A stretch of 43,244 bases of DNA from an uncultured Oscillospiraceae bacterium (GTDB lineage Bacteria; Bacillota; Clostridia; Oscillospirales; Ruminococcaceae). Below are positions 8,738 to 16,819 of the stretch, piece by piece. The position numbers were made by a program, and so were the translations under genes. The notes below the pieces were generated by a model. The model was not told the origin of the DNA. It did not search any database and saw nothing but the letters and a program-made list of their open reading frames with translations. Position 1 is the stretch's first letter; each line of letters starts with the position of its first letter. The stretch is from NCBI GenBank assembly GCA_910579125.1, contig CAJTTH010000003.1, positions 80,490 through 123,733 of the forward strand. Direction: 5' to 3'.

Positions 8738-9230
8738 GGTGATAATGACTTGCGGCAAGATATGTAGCGGAAAAAGCACTTATGCCGAGCGCTTGCGGCG
8801 TGAACACGGCGCGGTGCTGCTCTCAATCGACGAAATAATGCTGGCGGTGTTCGGGCAGAACGTCGGCGAAATGCACGATGAATACGTTTCGAGGACGGAG
8901 AAATATTTGTTTGGCAAGTCGCTGGAAATTATTAACAGCGGAATAAACGTCGTTCTTGACTGGGGCGTTTGAACTAAAGCCGAGCGTGACGAAGCGAGAG
9001 CATTCTACAAATCACGCGGTATTGAATACGAGCTGCATTATATCGATGTTTCGGACGAGGTATGGCGCGAGCGTATTGAAAAACGGAATAACGATATCGC
9101 TAAGGGTGAGCTTTCCGCGTACTTTGTCGACGACGGGCTTGCCGCGAAATTCGGGGCGATATTTGAGCCGCCGTCCGATGATGAGATCGACGTGAGGATA
9201 ACGACAGAAGGTAAACAATGGAATTTATAA
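8730..9230 (+). pseudogene. P-loop kinase-like ATPase interrupted by an in-frame TGA
   Basis: The first 80 codons encode a P-loop kinase (AAA_33, zeta-toxin/polynucleotide-kinase-like) with Walker A in CGKICSGKSTYA. A TGA at 8970-8972 stops it right after LDWGV. The same frame then continues for 85 sense codons to the TAA at 9228, with TKAERDEARAFYKSRGIEYELHYIDV and ERIEKRN, the lid and C-terminal half expected for the family. Relatives, as I recall them, carry a Trp at the TGA position (DWGFW-x-K), so a single TGG-to-TGA change explains the break. TGA is the normal stop of argC and argD here, so recoding is unlikely. A sequencing error is the main alternative. Confidence 0.8.
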
Positions 9231-9619
9231 AATCAAGTGAAATCAAAGCAATGTCAAATCCCGGGGTAGTTTCGTGGCAGTTGCTGAACCCCGACAACTC
9301 GGCAAGCACACGCGTTACGATAACCGAGGTGCATCTTGAAGCGGGCGCAAGTCAGCCGCGGCATATTCACGAAGCGTCAGAGCAGATATGGTACGCGCTG
9401 AAAGGCTCGGGAAAGCTGCTGCTCGAGGACGGTGCCGAAAAGCCGTTTGAGGCGGGAGACGTGGTTCGTTTCGCCGATAAGGACGTTCACGGTCTGCTGA
9501 ACGACGGCGGCAGGGAATTTGTGTACGTTTCGGTCACCGCGCCGCCCATTCATTTCGGGTACGCATATCAAAAGGAAAAAAAATATGAACATCAGAAAAA
9601 TGACGATCGCCGACTATGA
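9218..9619 (+). CDS. Small cupin-domain protein
   Basis: A 133-residue single-domain cupin. Motif 1 is seen as QPRHIHEASEQIWYALKGSG with the His-x-His...Glu metal ligands, and motif 2 as GDVVRFADKDVHGLLN with the later His. Such cupins may be metal-dependent enzymes or sensors; the substrate cannot be told. The basic tail (EKKYEHQKNDDRRL) overlaps the start of the GNAT gene by 35 bp, so the true end of the conserved domain is before it. The start overlaps the end of the broken kinase frame. Confidence 0.85.
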   Translation: MEFIKSSEIKAMSNPGVVSWQLLNPDNSASTRVTITEVHLEAGASQPRHIHEASEQIWYALKGSGKLLLEDGAEKPFEAGDVVRFADKDVHGLLNDGGREFVYVSVTAPPIHFGYAYQKEKKYEHQKNDDRRL

Positions 9620-10022
9620 CAAGGTTTACGCGCTCTGGCTGTCCTGTAAGGGCATGGGGCTGAATAATCTTGACGATTCGCGCGAGGGCATAGCGCGCTT
9701 TCTGGAGCGCAATCCTGAAACCTGCTTTGTCGCGGAGGACGGCGGTATCGTCGGCGTGATAATCGCGGGGAACGACGGACGGCGCGGATATATCTACCAT
9801 ACCGCCGTAGACCCCGAATACCGCAGAAACGGCATTGCGAGGGCGCTTGTGAACTCCGCGCTCGGAGCGCTGCAAGGCTTGGGAATAAACAAGACCGCGC
9901 TGGTCGTGTTTGACCGCAACGCCGACGGCAACGCGTTCTGGGAGCGCATGGGCTTTACTTCGCGCGGCGATCTTATTTACAGAAACAAGGCGTTGACGGA
10001 AATAGTCAGGATAGACACTTAA
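9585..10022 (+). CDS. GNAT family N-acetyltransferase
   Basis: A 145-residue GCN5-type acetyltransferase that moves an acetyl group from acetyl-CoA to an amine. The motif A acetyl-CoA loop is clear (VDPEYRRNGIARALV), followed by the FWERMGF end typical of motif B. The frame is open for 22 codons upstream inside the cupin gene, but the ATG at 9585 gives the family start (MNIRKMTIADYDKVYALW) and has AAAGGA before it. Its acceptor is unknown; its place just before argF gives no firm hint. Confidence 0.9.
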   Translation: MNIRKMTIADYDKVYALWLSCKGMGLNNLDDSREGIARFLERNPETCFVAEDGGIVGVIIAGNDGRRGYIYHTAVDPEYRRNGIARALVNSALGALQGLGINKTALVVFDRNADGNAFWERMGFTSRGDLIYRNKALTEIVRIDT

Positions 10023-10063
10023 TTTCCGTTTATATAAACTTAACTTTGAAAGGAAAAACTGAA

Positions 10064-10975
10064 ATGAAGCATTTATTGAAACTGTTGGATCTCAGCACGG
10101 ACGAGATCATCGACATTCTGAACCTTGCCGACCAGCTCAAATACGAGCAGAAGCACGGTATTCCCCACCACCATTTAAAGGGTATGACCCTCGGAATGAT
10201 TTTCCAGAAGTCCTCCACGAGAACACGCGTTTCGTTTGAAACGGGTATGTACCAGCTCGGCGGTCAGGCGCTGTTCCTGTCCTCGCGCGACCTCCAGATA
10301 GGACGCGGCGAGCCTGTTCAGGACACCGCGCGCGTACTGTCGCGCTACCTCAGCGGCATTATGATACGCACGTTTGAACAATCCGAGGTCGAGAACCTTG
10401 CAGAATACGGAAGTATCCCGATCATCAACGGCTTGACGGACTTCTGCCACCCGTGTCAGGTGCTCGCCGACTTACAAACTATCCGCGAATACAAGAACAA
10501 GCTCGACGGGTTGAAGTTCTGCTACATCGGCGACGGCAATAATATGGCGAACTCGCTTACCGTGGGCTGTCTTAAGGTCGGCATGAGCGTTTCGCTCGCC
10601 TGCCCCGAGGGATATCACCCCGACCCGCAGATACTGGAATTTGCAAAGGCTTACGACAACTTCAAGCTCGTTGCCGACCCCAAGGAGGCGGCTGCGGACG
10701 CGGACGTTCTCTACACCGATGTGTGGGCCTCCATGGGTCAGGAGGGCGAAGCTGAAAAGCGCAAAATTGCGTTCAAGGGCTATCAGATAAACGACGATGT
10801 GATGAGCGTCGCTAAGTCCGACACTATGGTGCTGCACTGTCTGCCCGCTCACCGCGAGGAGGAGATCACCGCAAAGGTATTCGAGCAGCACGCAGCGGAT
10901 ATCTTCGACGAGGCTGAAAACCGTCTGCACGCGCAGAAAGCGGTTATGGTGCGCCTTATGGCTCCCGAAAAGTAA
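10064..10975 (+). CDS. argF: Ornithine carbamoyltransferase
   Basis: ArgF joins carbamoyl phosphate and ornithine to form citrulline. The 303-residue protein has the carbamoyl-phosphate loop SSTRTRVSFE, the HPCQ motif, DVWASMG (the SMG loop that marks ornithine rather than putrescine or aspartate) and the HCLPAHR motif with the reactive Cys. A TTG six codons upstream is in frame but lies in the ribosome site region; the ATG at 10064 is preferred, with AAAGGA at 10049-10054. It is the last gene of the arginine unit. A 12-bp palindrome, GTTTATATAAAC, sits before it at 10028-10039. Confidence 0.96.
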   Translation: MKHLLKLLDLSTDEIIDILNLADQLKYEQKHGIPHHHLKGMTLGMIFQKSSTRTRVSFETGMYQLGGQALFLSSRDLQIGRGEPVQDTARVLSRYLSGIMIRTFEQSEVENLAEYGSIPIINGLTDFCHPCQVLADLQTIREYKNKLDGLKFCYIGDGNNMANSLTVGCLKVGMSVSLACPEGYHPDPQILEFAKAYDNFKLVADPKEAAADADVLYTDVWASMGQEGEAEKRKIAFKGYQINDDVMSVAKSDTMVLHCLPAHREEEITAKVFEQHAADIFDEAENRLHAQKAVMVRLMAPEK

Positions 10976-10991
10976 CAAAGCGATAATTGAA

Positions 10992-11020
10992 ATGCCCCCA
11001 TATTCTGATCAAGGGGGCAT
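10992..11020. terminator. Rho-independent terminator after argF, possibly bidirectional
   Basis: An 8-bp perfect stem (ATGCCCCC with GGGGGCAT) with a 13-nt loop is followed on the plus strand by TTATTTTGT. It lies between the converging argF and the minus-strand metallo-beta-lactamase gene, so it may serve both. Confidence 0.85.
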
Positions 11021-11036
11021 TTATTTTGTAATGCTT

Positions 11037-12032
11037 TTATTGTATCAGCGCGTATGCCGAACCCTTTTCGTTCTCAACACGGAGTTCCGCACCGTCGCTT
11101 ACTATCACTATGTTGCCGTTGTTGGCTGTGGAATACGTGTCCCTGCAACCGACCGCCGCAAGCCTGTCCAAGACCTCGCTGCGCGGGTGTCCGTAATAAT
11201 TTATTCCGCCCAACTCGAATACGGCGATCTTCGGAGTGACACGCTCCAGAAACTCCGCGCAGCTTGAACCCGCGCTGCCATGGTGTCCGACCTTGAGCAC
11301 GTCCGAATCGAGAAAAACGTCCTTGTCCACAAGGTCAAGCTCTCCCATTCTCTCAAGGTCGCCCGTAAACAGAAACGACGTTTCGCCGTGAATAAGCCTT
11401 GTCACGACCGAAAAGTTATTTTCCTCCGTGTAGTCGTCGTACAGCGGCGCGAGAATATCCAGAAACGTTCTCTCACCAAGTATGAACCGCTTGCCCGGCT
11501 CGGCGTTTTGCAGCGGAATATTCCGTTCCTCGAGAACGCTCATCATTTTCCCGAACGAACTGCCGCGCACTTCCGTTTTCGGCATAATGACCTGTCCGAC
11601 CGGAAAGCTCTTCAATATCTCGGACATACCGCCGAAATGGTCGTCGTGAGGGTGCGTTACTATCACGATATCCAGACGCTTTACTCCGTTTGAACGCAGA
11701 AAACCTATCGTTCTGTCAACGCACATTATGTCACCGCTGTCTATCAGAATATTGCGTACACCCGCCGTGATAAGCTCGCAGTCTCCCTGTCCCACGTCAA
11801 TGAAACTTACTGACACCTCATTTTCAGCAAGCTGAACGAACGGTTTTGCTCCGCCGCCGAAAAAACGCAGAACGTCATAAGACGACGGAACTCCGTCAAT
11901 GTGCAGCAACGCGTCGTTTACGCGAAAAAAGAAAGCCGCAGTCAGCAGCACAAACAGAACGATACTGCGTATATCGTTGATTTTCTGTTTGCGTTCCCGC
12001 TTTATGCGGCTTTCTTCCTTTGATAACGCCAT
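11037..12032 (-). CDS. Membrane-anchored ComEC-like metallo-beta-lactamase fold hydrolase
   Basis: A 331-residue protein with a basic start, one hydrophobic helix (about residues 22-38, SIVLFVLLTAAFFF) and then a metallo-beta-lactamase domain. The metal motif THPHDDHFGG and the start of the domain (VSFIDVGQGDCELI) match the C-terminal domain of ComEC/Rec2, whose stand-alone relatives are thought to be exported nucleases or phosphodiesterases. Later His residues are in VGHHGSAGSS and GHPRSEVL. There is no Competence channel domain, so a DNA-uptake role is not shown. It is the last gene after the ATPase homologue and the DUF368 gene, 19 bases from the latter. Confidence 0.88.
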   Translation of the reverse strand: MALSKEESRIKRERKQKINDIRSIVLFVLLTAAFFFRVNDALLHIDGVPSSYDVLRFFGGGAKPFVQLAENEVSVSFIDVGQGDCELITAGVRNILIDSGDIMCVDRTIGFLRSNGVKRLDIVIVTHPHDDHFGGMSEILKSFPVGQVIMPKTEVRGSSFGKMMSVLEERNIPLQNAEPGKRFILGERTFLDILAPLYDDYTEENNFSVVTRLIHGETSFLFTGDLERMGELDLVDKDVFLDSDVLKVGHHGSAGSSCAEFLERVTPKIAVFELGGINYYGHPRSEVLDRLAAVGCRDTYSTANNGNIVIVSDGAELRVENEKGSAYALIQ

Positions 12033-12051
12033 GTGAATTATCGTTCCTTTT

Positions 12052-12894
12052 TTAACTATCCGATTTGCCGAGTTTTTCGACCAGCAGCGCCGCCAGTACT
12101 CCGAACAGCGCGCACGCGAACCCGTAGCCCGTTTGCAGATTGAACCCGAAACCGTCAGGCAGTATCGCGTATACCGAACCGATAACCAAGCCCATAAGCG
12201 CCGAATACACCATAAGCTTGTTTTTCCTGATCAGTATCGAAATGAGTTTTGCGCCGCCGATAATTCCGATCACCGCGCCTATCGCGAACGGAACGATCAC
12301 CAAGAAATTCATATCCTTGATAGCGCCGATTATCGTTTCATATACGCCCAACAGCATCATAACGAATGAGCCGGAAATACCCGGGATTATCATAGTAACC
12401 GCCGCGATTGCCGCGCAGACCACCAGCTTCAGCGAGATTACAACGTCAAAGCCCGTTACGACGTCGGGCGCGAGCTTGAACACGTCCATTTTCTCCAGAA
12501 CCGTAAGCCCGATAACGACCGCCATTGCGATAACAAACGGCACAATGCACGAGGGCTTTACGCTATGCTCCTCCGTGCCGAATTTGTAGATAAGCGGCAC
12601 TCCGCCCAAAATCAACCCGATAAAGAACATATTGGTCTGCACGCCGAAATTCTGAAACAGCGACGATATCACAAACGCAGAGAGGACTATGCCGCCGCCC
12701 GCTCCGAGCGCGAAAGTAAACAGAAACCAGAAATTCCGAAAAATCTTTTTTATGCCCGAAATTGCTTCGGTGAGCCTGTCAAATACGCCGAAAACGACCA
12801 GCATAGTGCCGCCGCTCACTCCGGGAATTACGTTGGCAGTGCCGAAAACCAGTCCGCAAAGAAAATATCTCAGATACTCAATAAATTTTTTCAT
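12052..12894 (-). CDS. DUF368 family undecaprenyl-phosphate translocase (PopT type)
   Basis: A 280-residue membrane protein with about eight hydrophobic helices. The family signature is plain: GTANVIPGVSGGT near residue 20 and the second, inverted copy MIIPGISGSFVMMLLG in the middle. DUF368 proteins have been shown in other bacteria to return undecaprenyl phosphate across the membrane, so this one should support cell wall lipid-carrier recycling. It starts 18 bases after the ATPase homologue and precedes the metallo-beta-lactamase gene, suggesting one transcript. Confidence 0.9.
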   Translation of the reverse strand: MKKFIEYLRYFLCGLVFGTANVIPGVSGGTMLVVFGVFDRLTEAISGIKKIFRNFWFLFTFALGAGGGIVLSAFVISSLFQNFGVQTNMFFIGLILGGVPLIYKFGTEEHSVKPSCIVPFVIAMAVVIGLTVLEKMDVFKLAPDVVTGFDVVISLKLVVCAAIAAVTMIIPGISGSFVMMLLGVYETIIGAIKDMNFLVIVPFAIGAVIGIIGGAKLISILIRKNKLMVYSALMGLVIGSVYAILPDGFGFNLQTGYGFACALFGVLAALLVEKLGKSDS

Positions 12895-12912
12895 GAATGC
12901 TCCTTAGTTAGT

Positions 12913-15381
12913 TTAATTTTGATGATCGAATTTAATAAAGTGACTTACAAAGAAGAAAGCCGCTGCAGGCAGTATGCCCGTCGCCGCGCTGATAAGCAGC
13001 GCCAGAATGTCAATTGCCGCCAAGCCGAACGCGGCGTTCACAAAAGGAATGTAAACAAGCGCGATAGGCAGAAACGCAAACAGCGCCACGGATACCTTTG
13101 ACATCGTATCTGCGTCGAGGAACGTCCTTATCGGTAACTCGTAGGAATGGCGCAGCACCGCAAACGCCGCCGAGCATACCGCGTAGGAAATAAACGCGCA
13201 GCTTCTCGCGGGCTCGAAATTCGTGCCCTTGTACATAAACAAGTACGACGCGACAGCGACCGCTCCCGACAAAGCGCCGAACAGCGCGGACATACCGATA
13301 AAGCGATAGTTTATCTTGCGGTCGGCAACGAAATCCGATGGCGGCATGACAGATCTCATATCCGAACGGCAACCAACATATCCCAGTCCCGCAAACGGCA
13401 GAAAAATCATAGTCACAAGCGCGATTATCGCGGGCGTGAGCATAAGCTGCGTCTCACTGAACAGGTTGATCGTAATGAGGATCATCAGCCCGATATACCC
13501 CGAGATCATAAGCGAGACCGCGCGCTTTATGTTACGGTGTACCTGTCTCGCGGCGGCGATCATATCCGCGATCGTCGAGAAATTGTCGTCGTTCATTATC
13601 ACGTCAGCAGCCTCGTAGGCGCTGCCCGCCGAGTGCTGCGAGATCGTGATACCAACGTCCGACGCCTTGAGAGCCTCCGCGTCGCCCGTGCGGGTGCCTG
13701 TCATAGCGACGACCTCGCCGTTCTCTTTGAGCCTGCCGATAACGTAGAGCTTCTGCTCGGGCGTTAATTTCGCGTAGATATCCGCGTCAAAATCAAGCTG
13801 CGTACCGTAGTCAAGCGATTCCTCAATCTGTTTCCCCGTGATGACCGCATTTGCGGAAAGTCCTATCATCTTGCCCGTGGACTCCGCTACGCTCGGATTT
13901 TCCTCGGTCAGCATAACAACGCGGACTCCCGCGCGGCGGCAGGTCTTTACCGCCGCTGAAACCGAATCCCTCAGCGGCGCGGAAAACGCCACGAACCCGA
14001 CAAACGTATACGAAAAGCCCGCCGTCACGTCCATATTCTCGGTATCCGAGTCGACGCAAGCCACCGCCATAACGCTCCAGCCCTTGGAATAATAGCTCTC
14101 GTATTTCTTCTGCGCCGCATACAGCGCGTCGCCGTTCAGTCTGCACATTGGCAGTATCTGCTCGGGAATGCCCTTTATACAGCACAATCTTCCGCCGCCG
14201 ACGTTCCACACCGCGCCGCTCATGGACTCGCCCGCGTCGGATATCTTCTCTATGAAAACGTTATCGGTATAAACGTCAGTAATCTTCTCGTCAAAGAACG
14301 ACGCCTTTTGCATAAGCGCGCGTTCGGACGGGTCGACGGTGTTCGGGTCACAGGCGAGCGCCGCAACTTTGTACAGCAGCTCCTCGCTTTTCGCGTAAAC
14401 GCCCCTTACCTCGGGCGAATTGCGGGAAATAGCGCCCTCCTTTTCCACGCAGAGCACGGACAGAGAGTTCAGCTTTTCGATATCGGACAGCGACTTCACC
14501 ACCGCGCCGCCCTTGATAAGGCTCATAGCGCCCTTGGTGTAGTACAGTCTTATAACCGATCCTATTCCCGTCGGAATAAAACACAATCCCAACGTAACGC
14601 CGCTCAGCGCTGACGAAACGATATCTGCGCCCGATACGAGCTTTATAACGATAATCGCGATAACAAGCGCTATCGCGACAACGCTGCAAAGCGGAACCAT
14701 TGAGCGCACTACCTTTTCGAGGTTGGTGTAATACGGGTGACGATCCGGTTCATCGCCGAAACGTTGGTAATACTTCGTGTCAACGCCCGTTGATCTTACC
14801 TTACACACCGCGATACCCGAGATTACTGTCGTACCGCCGTACACAAACGTCTGATTAAGGGCTCCCTTTGACATTGCCCCGACATATTTTGCGACAGGAG
14901 TATTGTTCTCGGTGAATATGCCCTCGTCAACGGTAAGATCGCGCGACTCGAGAATAAACGCGTCCGCGGGAACGCGCTCTCCCGCCTGTACGACTATCGT
15001 GTCCTCGGGCACGATAAACTCCTTTTCGATAAGCTCCAGTTTGCCCGCGCGTATAACGCGGAACTTCATCGCCGTTGTCTCCTCGATCTCATCAAGACGG
15101 TCGTCCGCGGATTTGCGGAAACGTATCTCCACAGCAGCGTAAAACGCGTCGATGATCAGCACGGCAATTCCCATTCCGATACCCGCGCCGAAAAAGCACA
15201 GCACGCCCGCAAAAAACATAAGCAGCACCGACGGCGACAGCAGAACGTCCTTATAGGAAAATCCCATAAACACGCGCGGAGACTTGGTATATGTATTTAA
15301 GCCATACATTGACAGCTTTTTTTCAATTTCATTTGCAGTAAGACCGTAGTAGTCCTCCTCAAAATTAAAAAACTTTGCCAT
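12913..15381 (-). CDS. P2-type cation ATPase homologue with degenerate catalytic motifs
   Basis: An 822-residue protein with the full layout of a calcium/cation P2-type ATPase: N-terminal GLTANEIEKKLSMYGLN, membrane pairs, actuator, P and N domains and C-terminal helices. Retained segments include DPSERALMQ, KGIPEQIL, AKLTPEQK and NDDNFSTI. Every key catalytic site is altered: DKTGT is EKEGA with Glu313 in place of the phosphorylated Asp, TGES is TENN (157-160), the helix-4 PEGL is PTGI (270-273), MITGD is MLTEE, and TGDGVNDAP is TGTRTGDAE (561-569). The frame is intact, so it is more likely a pseudoenzyme than a decaying gene. Start chosen at the ATG at 15381; the frame is open 12 codons more, to 15417. 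Confidence 0.88.
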   Translation of the reverse strand: MAKFFNFEEDYYGLTANEIEKKLSMYGLNTYTKSPRVFMGFSYKDVLLSPSVLLMFFAGVLCFFGAGIGMGIAVLIIDAFYAAVEIRFRKSADDRLDEIEETTAMKFRVIRAGKLELIEKEFIVPEDTIVVQAGERVPADAFILESRDLTVDEGIFTENNTPVAKYVGAMSKGALNQTFVYGGTTVISGIAVCKVRSTGVDTKYYQRFGDEPDRHPYYTNLEKVVRSMVPLCSVVAIALVIAIIVIKLVSGADIVSSALSGVTLGLCFIPTGIGSVIRLYYTKGAMSLIKGGAVVKSLSDIEKLNSLSVLCVEKEGAISRNSPEVRGVYAKSEELLYKVAALACDPNTVDPSERALMQKASFFDEKITDVYTDNVFIEKISDAGESMSGAVWNVGGGRLCCIKGIPEQILPMCRLNGDALYAAQKKYESYYSKGWSVMAVACVDSDTENMDVTAGFSYTFVGFVAFSAPLRDSVSAAVKTCRRAGVRVVMLTEENPSVAESTGKMIGLSANAVITGKQIEESLDYGTQLDFDADIYAKLTPEQKLYVIGRLKENGEVVAMTGTRTGDAEALKASDVGITISQHSAGSAYEAADVIMNDDNFSTIADMIAAARQVHRNIKRAVSLMISGYIGLMILITINLFSETQLMLTPAIIALVTMIFLPFAGLGYVGCRSDMRSVMPPSDFVADRKINYRFIGMSALFGALSGAVAVASYLFMYKGTNFEPARSCAFISYAVCSAAFAVLRHSYELPIRTFLDADTMSKVSVALFAFLPIALVYIPFVNAAFGLAAIDILALLISAATGILPAAAFFFVSHFIKFDHQN

Positions 15382-15425
15382 AAAAAACTTCTTTCCCTTA
15401 ATATAATGCAAGTACACTCTTTTTT

Positions 15426-15454
15426 ATTATCTCATATTTTTGTCAAAAAATCAA
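15426..15454 (-). promoter_or_regulatory. Candidate promoter of the ATPase-homologue operon
   Basis: Read on the minus strand, TTGATT (15454-15449) and GATAAT (15431-15426) are 17 bp apart in an AT-rich region about 45 bases before the chosen ATG. A second TTGACA nearby is at wrong spacing. Confidence 0.55.
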
Positions 15455-15526
15455 TATGTTTTACGAATTTTGTCCTTATTTTGTAAAATATTTTGTATTT
15501 TGTCTCAAGGGCAACACCGCACAATA

Positions 15527-15835
15527 TTACAATCCGTTCCAAAGATATTTTTCGAGATCGACCGTGTTGTCGCCGCGAACCTCTATCCCATCCGCCCTCA
15601 GCATATCCGCCTGAACGTCGATTCCGCCGAACGCGAACGCGGGAGCAAGCCCTCCGAAACGGTTCACCACGCGGTAACACGGTATTCCGTCCGGGTCGGG
15701 GTTCGCATGGAGCGCGTAACCGACCGTCCTCGCCCACCTCGCGTTTCCCGCAAGCACGGCAATCTGCCCGTAGGTTGCTACTTTGCCGCGCGGTATCTTT
15801 CTCACGATCTCATAAATTTTCTCAAATGTCGTCAT
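15527..15835 (-). CDS. MGMT/alkyltransferase-like family protein
   Basis: A 102-residue protein equal to the C-terminal DNA-binding domain of O6-alkylguanine-DNA alkyltransferase. The helix-turn-helix part (VATYGQIAVLAG), the NARWARTVG segment with the candidate Arg finger and the active-site region are present. The motif is PCYRVV: Cys53 is kept, but the His of the usual PCHRV, which activates the Cys, is Tyr. It may therefore be a weak alkyl acceptor or a recognition protein like the ATL group, which instead lose the Cys. Its ATG overlaps the stop of the upstream 304-residue gene (TAATG). Confidence 0.88.
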   Translation of the reverse strand: MTTFEKIYEIVRKIPRGKVATYGQIAVLAGNARWARTVGYALHANPDPDGIPCYRVVNRFGGLAPAFAFGGIDVQADMLRADGIEVRGDNTVDLEKYLWNGL

Positions 15836-16749
15836 TACACTTCCCTCTTGTCGTTGGTGTATAGTATACGCCGATAATCTCCGTCACGCGTGTCCATATC
15901 GCCGAGAAAGCAGCGCTCGTGCTCAGGAACAGCCTCGTAAGCCTCACGCAGTTTTTCCTTGTAAAACTCGCTCGGTTCAACGAGATACGCGTGATATGCG
16001 GCAATACATCGGTCGTGCGCATCGGGCTTGTTCTGTACGCGCAGCGATTTGTTCTCGATCTCCGAGAGCTTCTGTTTTGCCGATACGGGTTTGGAAACCG
16101 CCTCGACCTCCGCCGCGCCGAGCGCTCTGAAGCTCACGGCCTCACCGCTTTTCGGCGAGGTGCGGAGCGTTTTATCCTTGAACAGCTTTCCGAGTTCTTC
16201 AAACGAAAGATAGCCCTCATCAAGCCCGTCGACCGAGAACGTGCCGTCCTTATAGGCGTACAGCTCGGTAAGGATCAGTTTCCCGTCCTTGTAAAGGAAG
16301 ATATTTGCGTTGTCGCCTTTGAGCAGATCGTAACCGAAATTTCCGCTCAGCTTGCACGGAGTAGGACTTGCCGAAAATGAGACGCGATATTTCTCCCACT
16401 TATCGTGCTCGCGTTGAGTGGTCATGTAAATATTTGCCATTTCGGGGTTCATAGAACGCACCGTCTCGATGATATAATCATAGTAGCTCTTCCCGTCGAA
16501 CCGCCAATCCGCGGACAGAATTTTAACGCAGCAAAGCGCGTAGATGCTGAGCGTCTGCCCAACCGGAACGGAGAATTGCAGCCACCCCGACGCGATCTTC
16601 TGCGGAACGCCGCTCAAGTCGACCTTGTTCCAGCAACTTACCGTACCGTCCTCGTAGACCGCCATGCTGTGCCAGAAGTAGCTGCCGTTTCTGATTATCG
16701 CGGGGACGGTCACACCCTCTATCATCTGCCGTCTGTAAACTTTTCCCAT
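15835..16749 (-). CDS. Hypothetical protein, conserved-looking N-terminal domain
   Basis: A 304-residue cytosolic protein of unknown function. The first ~110 residues (MGKVYRRQMIEGVTVPAIIR through SMNPEMANIYMTTQREHDKW) are rich in Trp, Tyr and short strands and resemble an uncharacterised domain I have seen in Clostridia, perhaps DUF7638; this name is uncertain. A Lys/Glu-rich helical stretch with SAKQKLSEIENKSLRV follows, and a C-terminal part with HAYLVEPSEFYKEKLREAYEAVPEHERC. Its stop overlaps the start of the MGMT-family gene, so the two are translationally coupled. Confidence 0.6.
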   Translation of the reverse strand: MGKVYRRQMIEGVTVPAIIRNGSYFWHSMAVYEDGTVSCWNKVDLSGVPQKIASGWLQFSVPVGQTLSIYALCCVKILSADWRFDGKSYYDYIIETVRSMNPEMANIYMTTQREHDKWEKYRVSFSASPTPCKLSGNFGYDLLKGDNANIFLYKDGKLILTELYAYKDGTFSVDGLDEGYLSFEELGKLFKDKTLRTSPKSGEAVSFRALGAAEVEAVSKPVSAKQKLSEIENKSLRVQNKPDAHDRCIAAYHAYLVEPSEFYKEKLREAYEAVPEHERCFLGDMDTRDGDYRRILYTNDKREV

Positions 16750-16781
16750 AAGCCCTCGCTTTCCTCTGAAACCGAATTTCT

Positions 16782-16814
16782 AAAACAAAAGGCAACACCA
16801 TGCGGCATTGCCTT
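16782..16814 (-). terminator. Rho-independent terminator after clpX
   Basis: On the minus strand, AAGGCAA (16814-16808) pairs with TTGCCTT (16795-16789) around a 12-nt loop and is followed by TTGTTTTA. It ends the tig-clpP-clpX unit. Confidence 0.75.
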
Positions 16815-16819
16815 GAAAA

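Noticed and set aside
8970..8972. TGA as selenocysteine or as Trp under an altered code
   Set aside because: The expected residue is Trp, no SECIS-like hairpin was evident right after it, and TGA is the plain stop of argC, argD and others here.
10028..10039. 12-bp palindrome before argF as a separate operator or promoter
   Set aside because: The TATATAA inside has no -35 at correct spacing and the site does not match an ARG box; it may be chance in an AT-rich gap.
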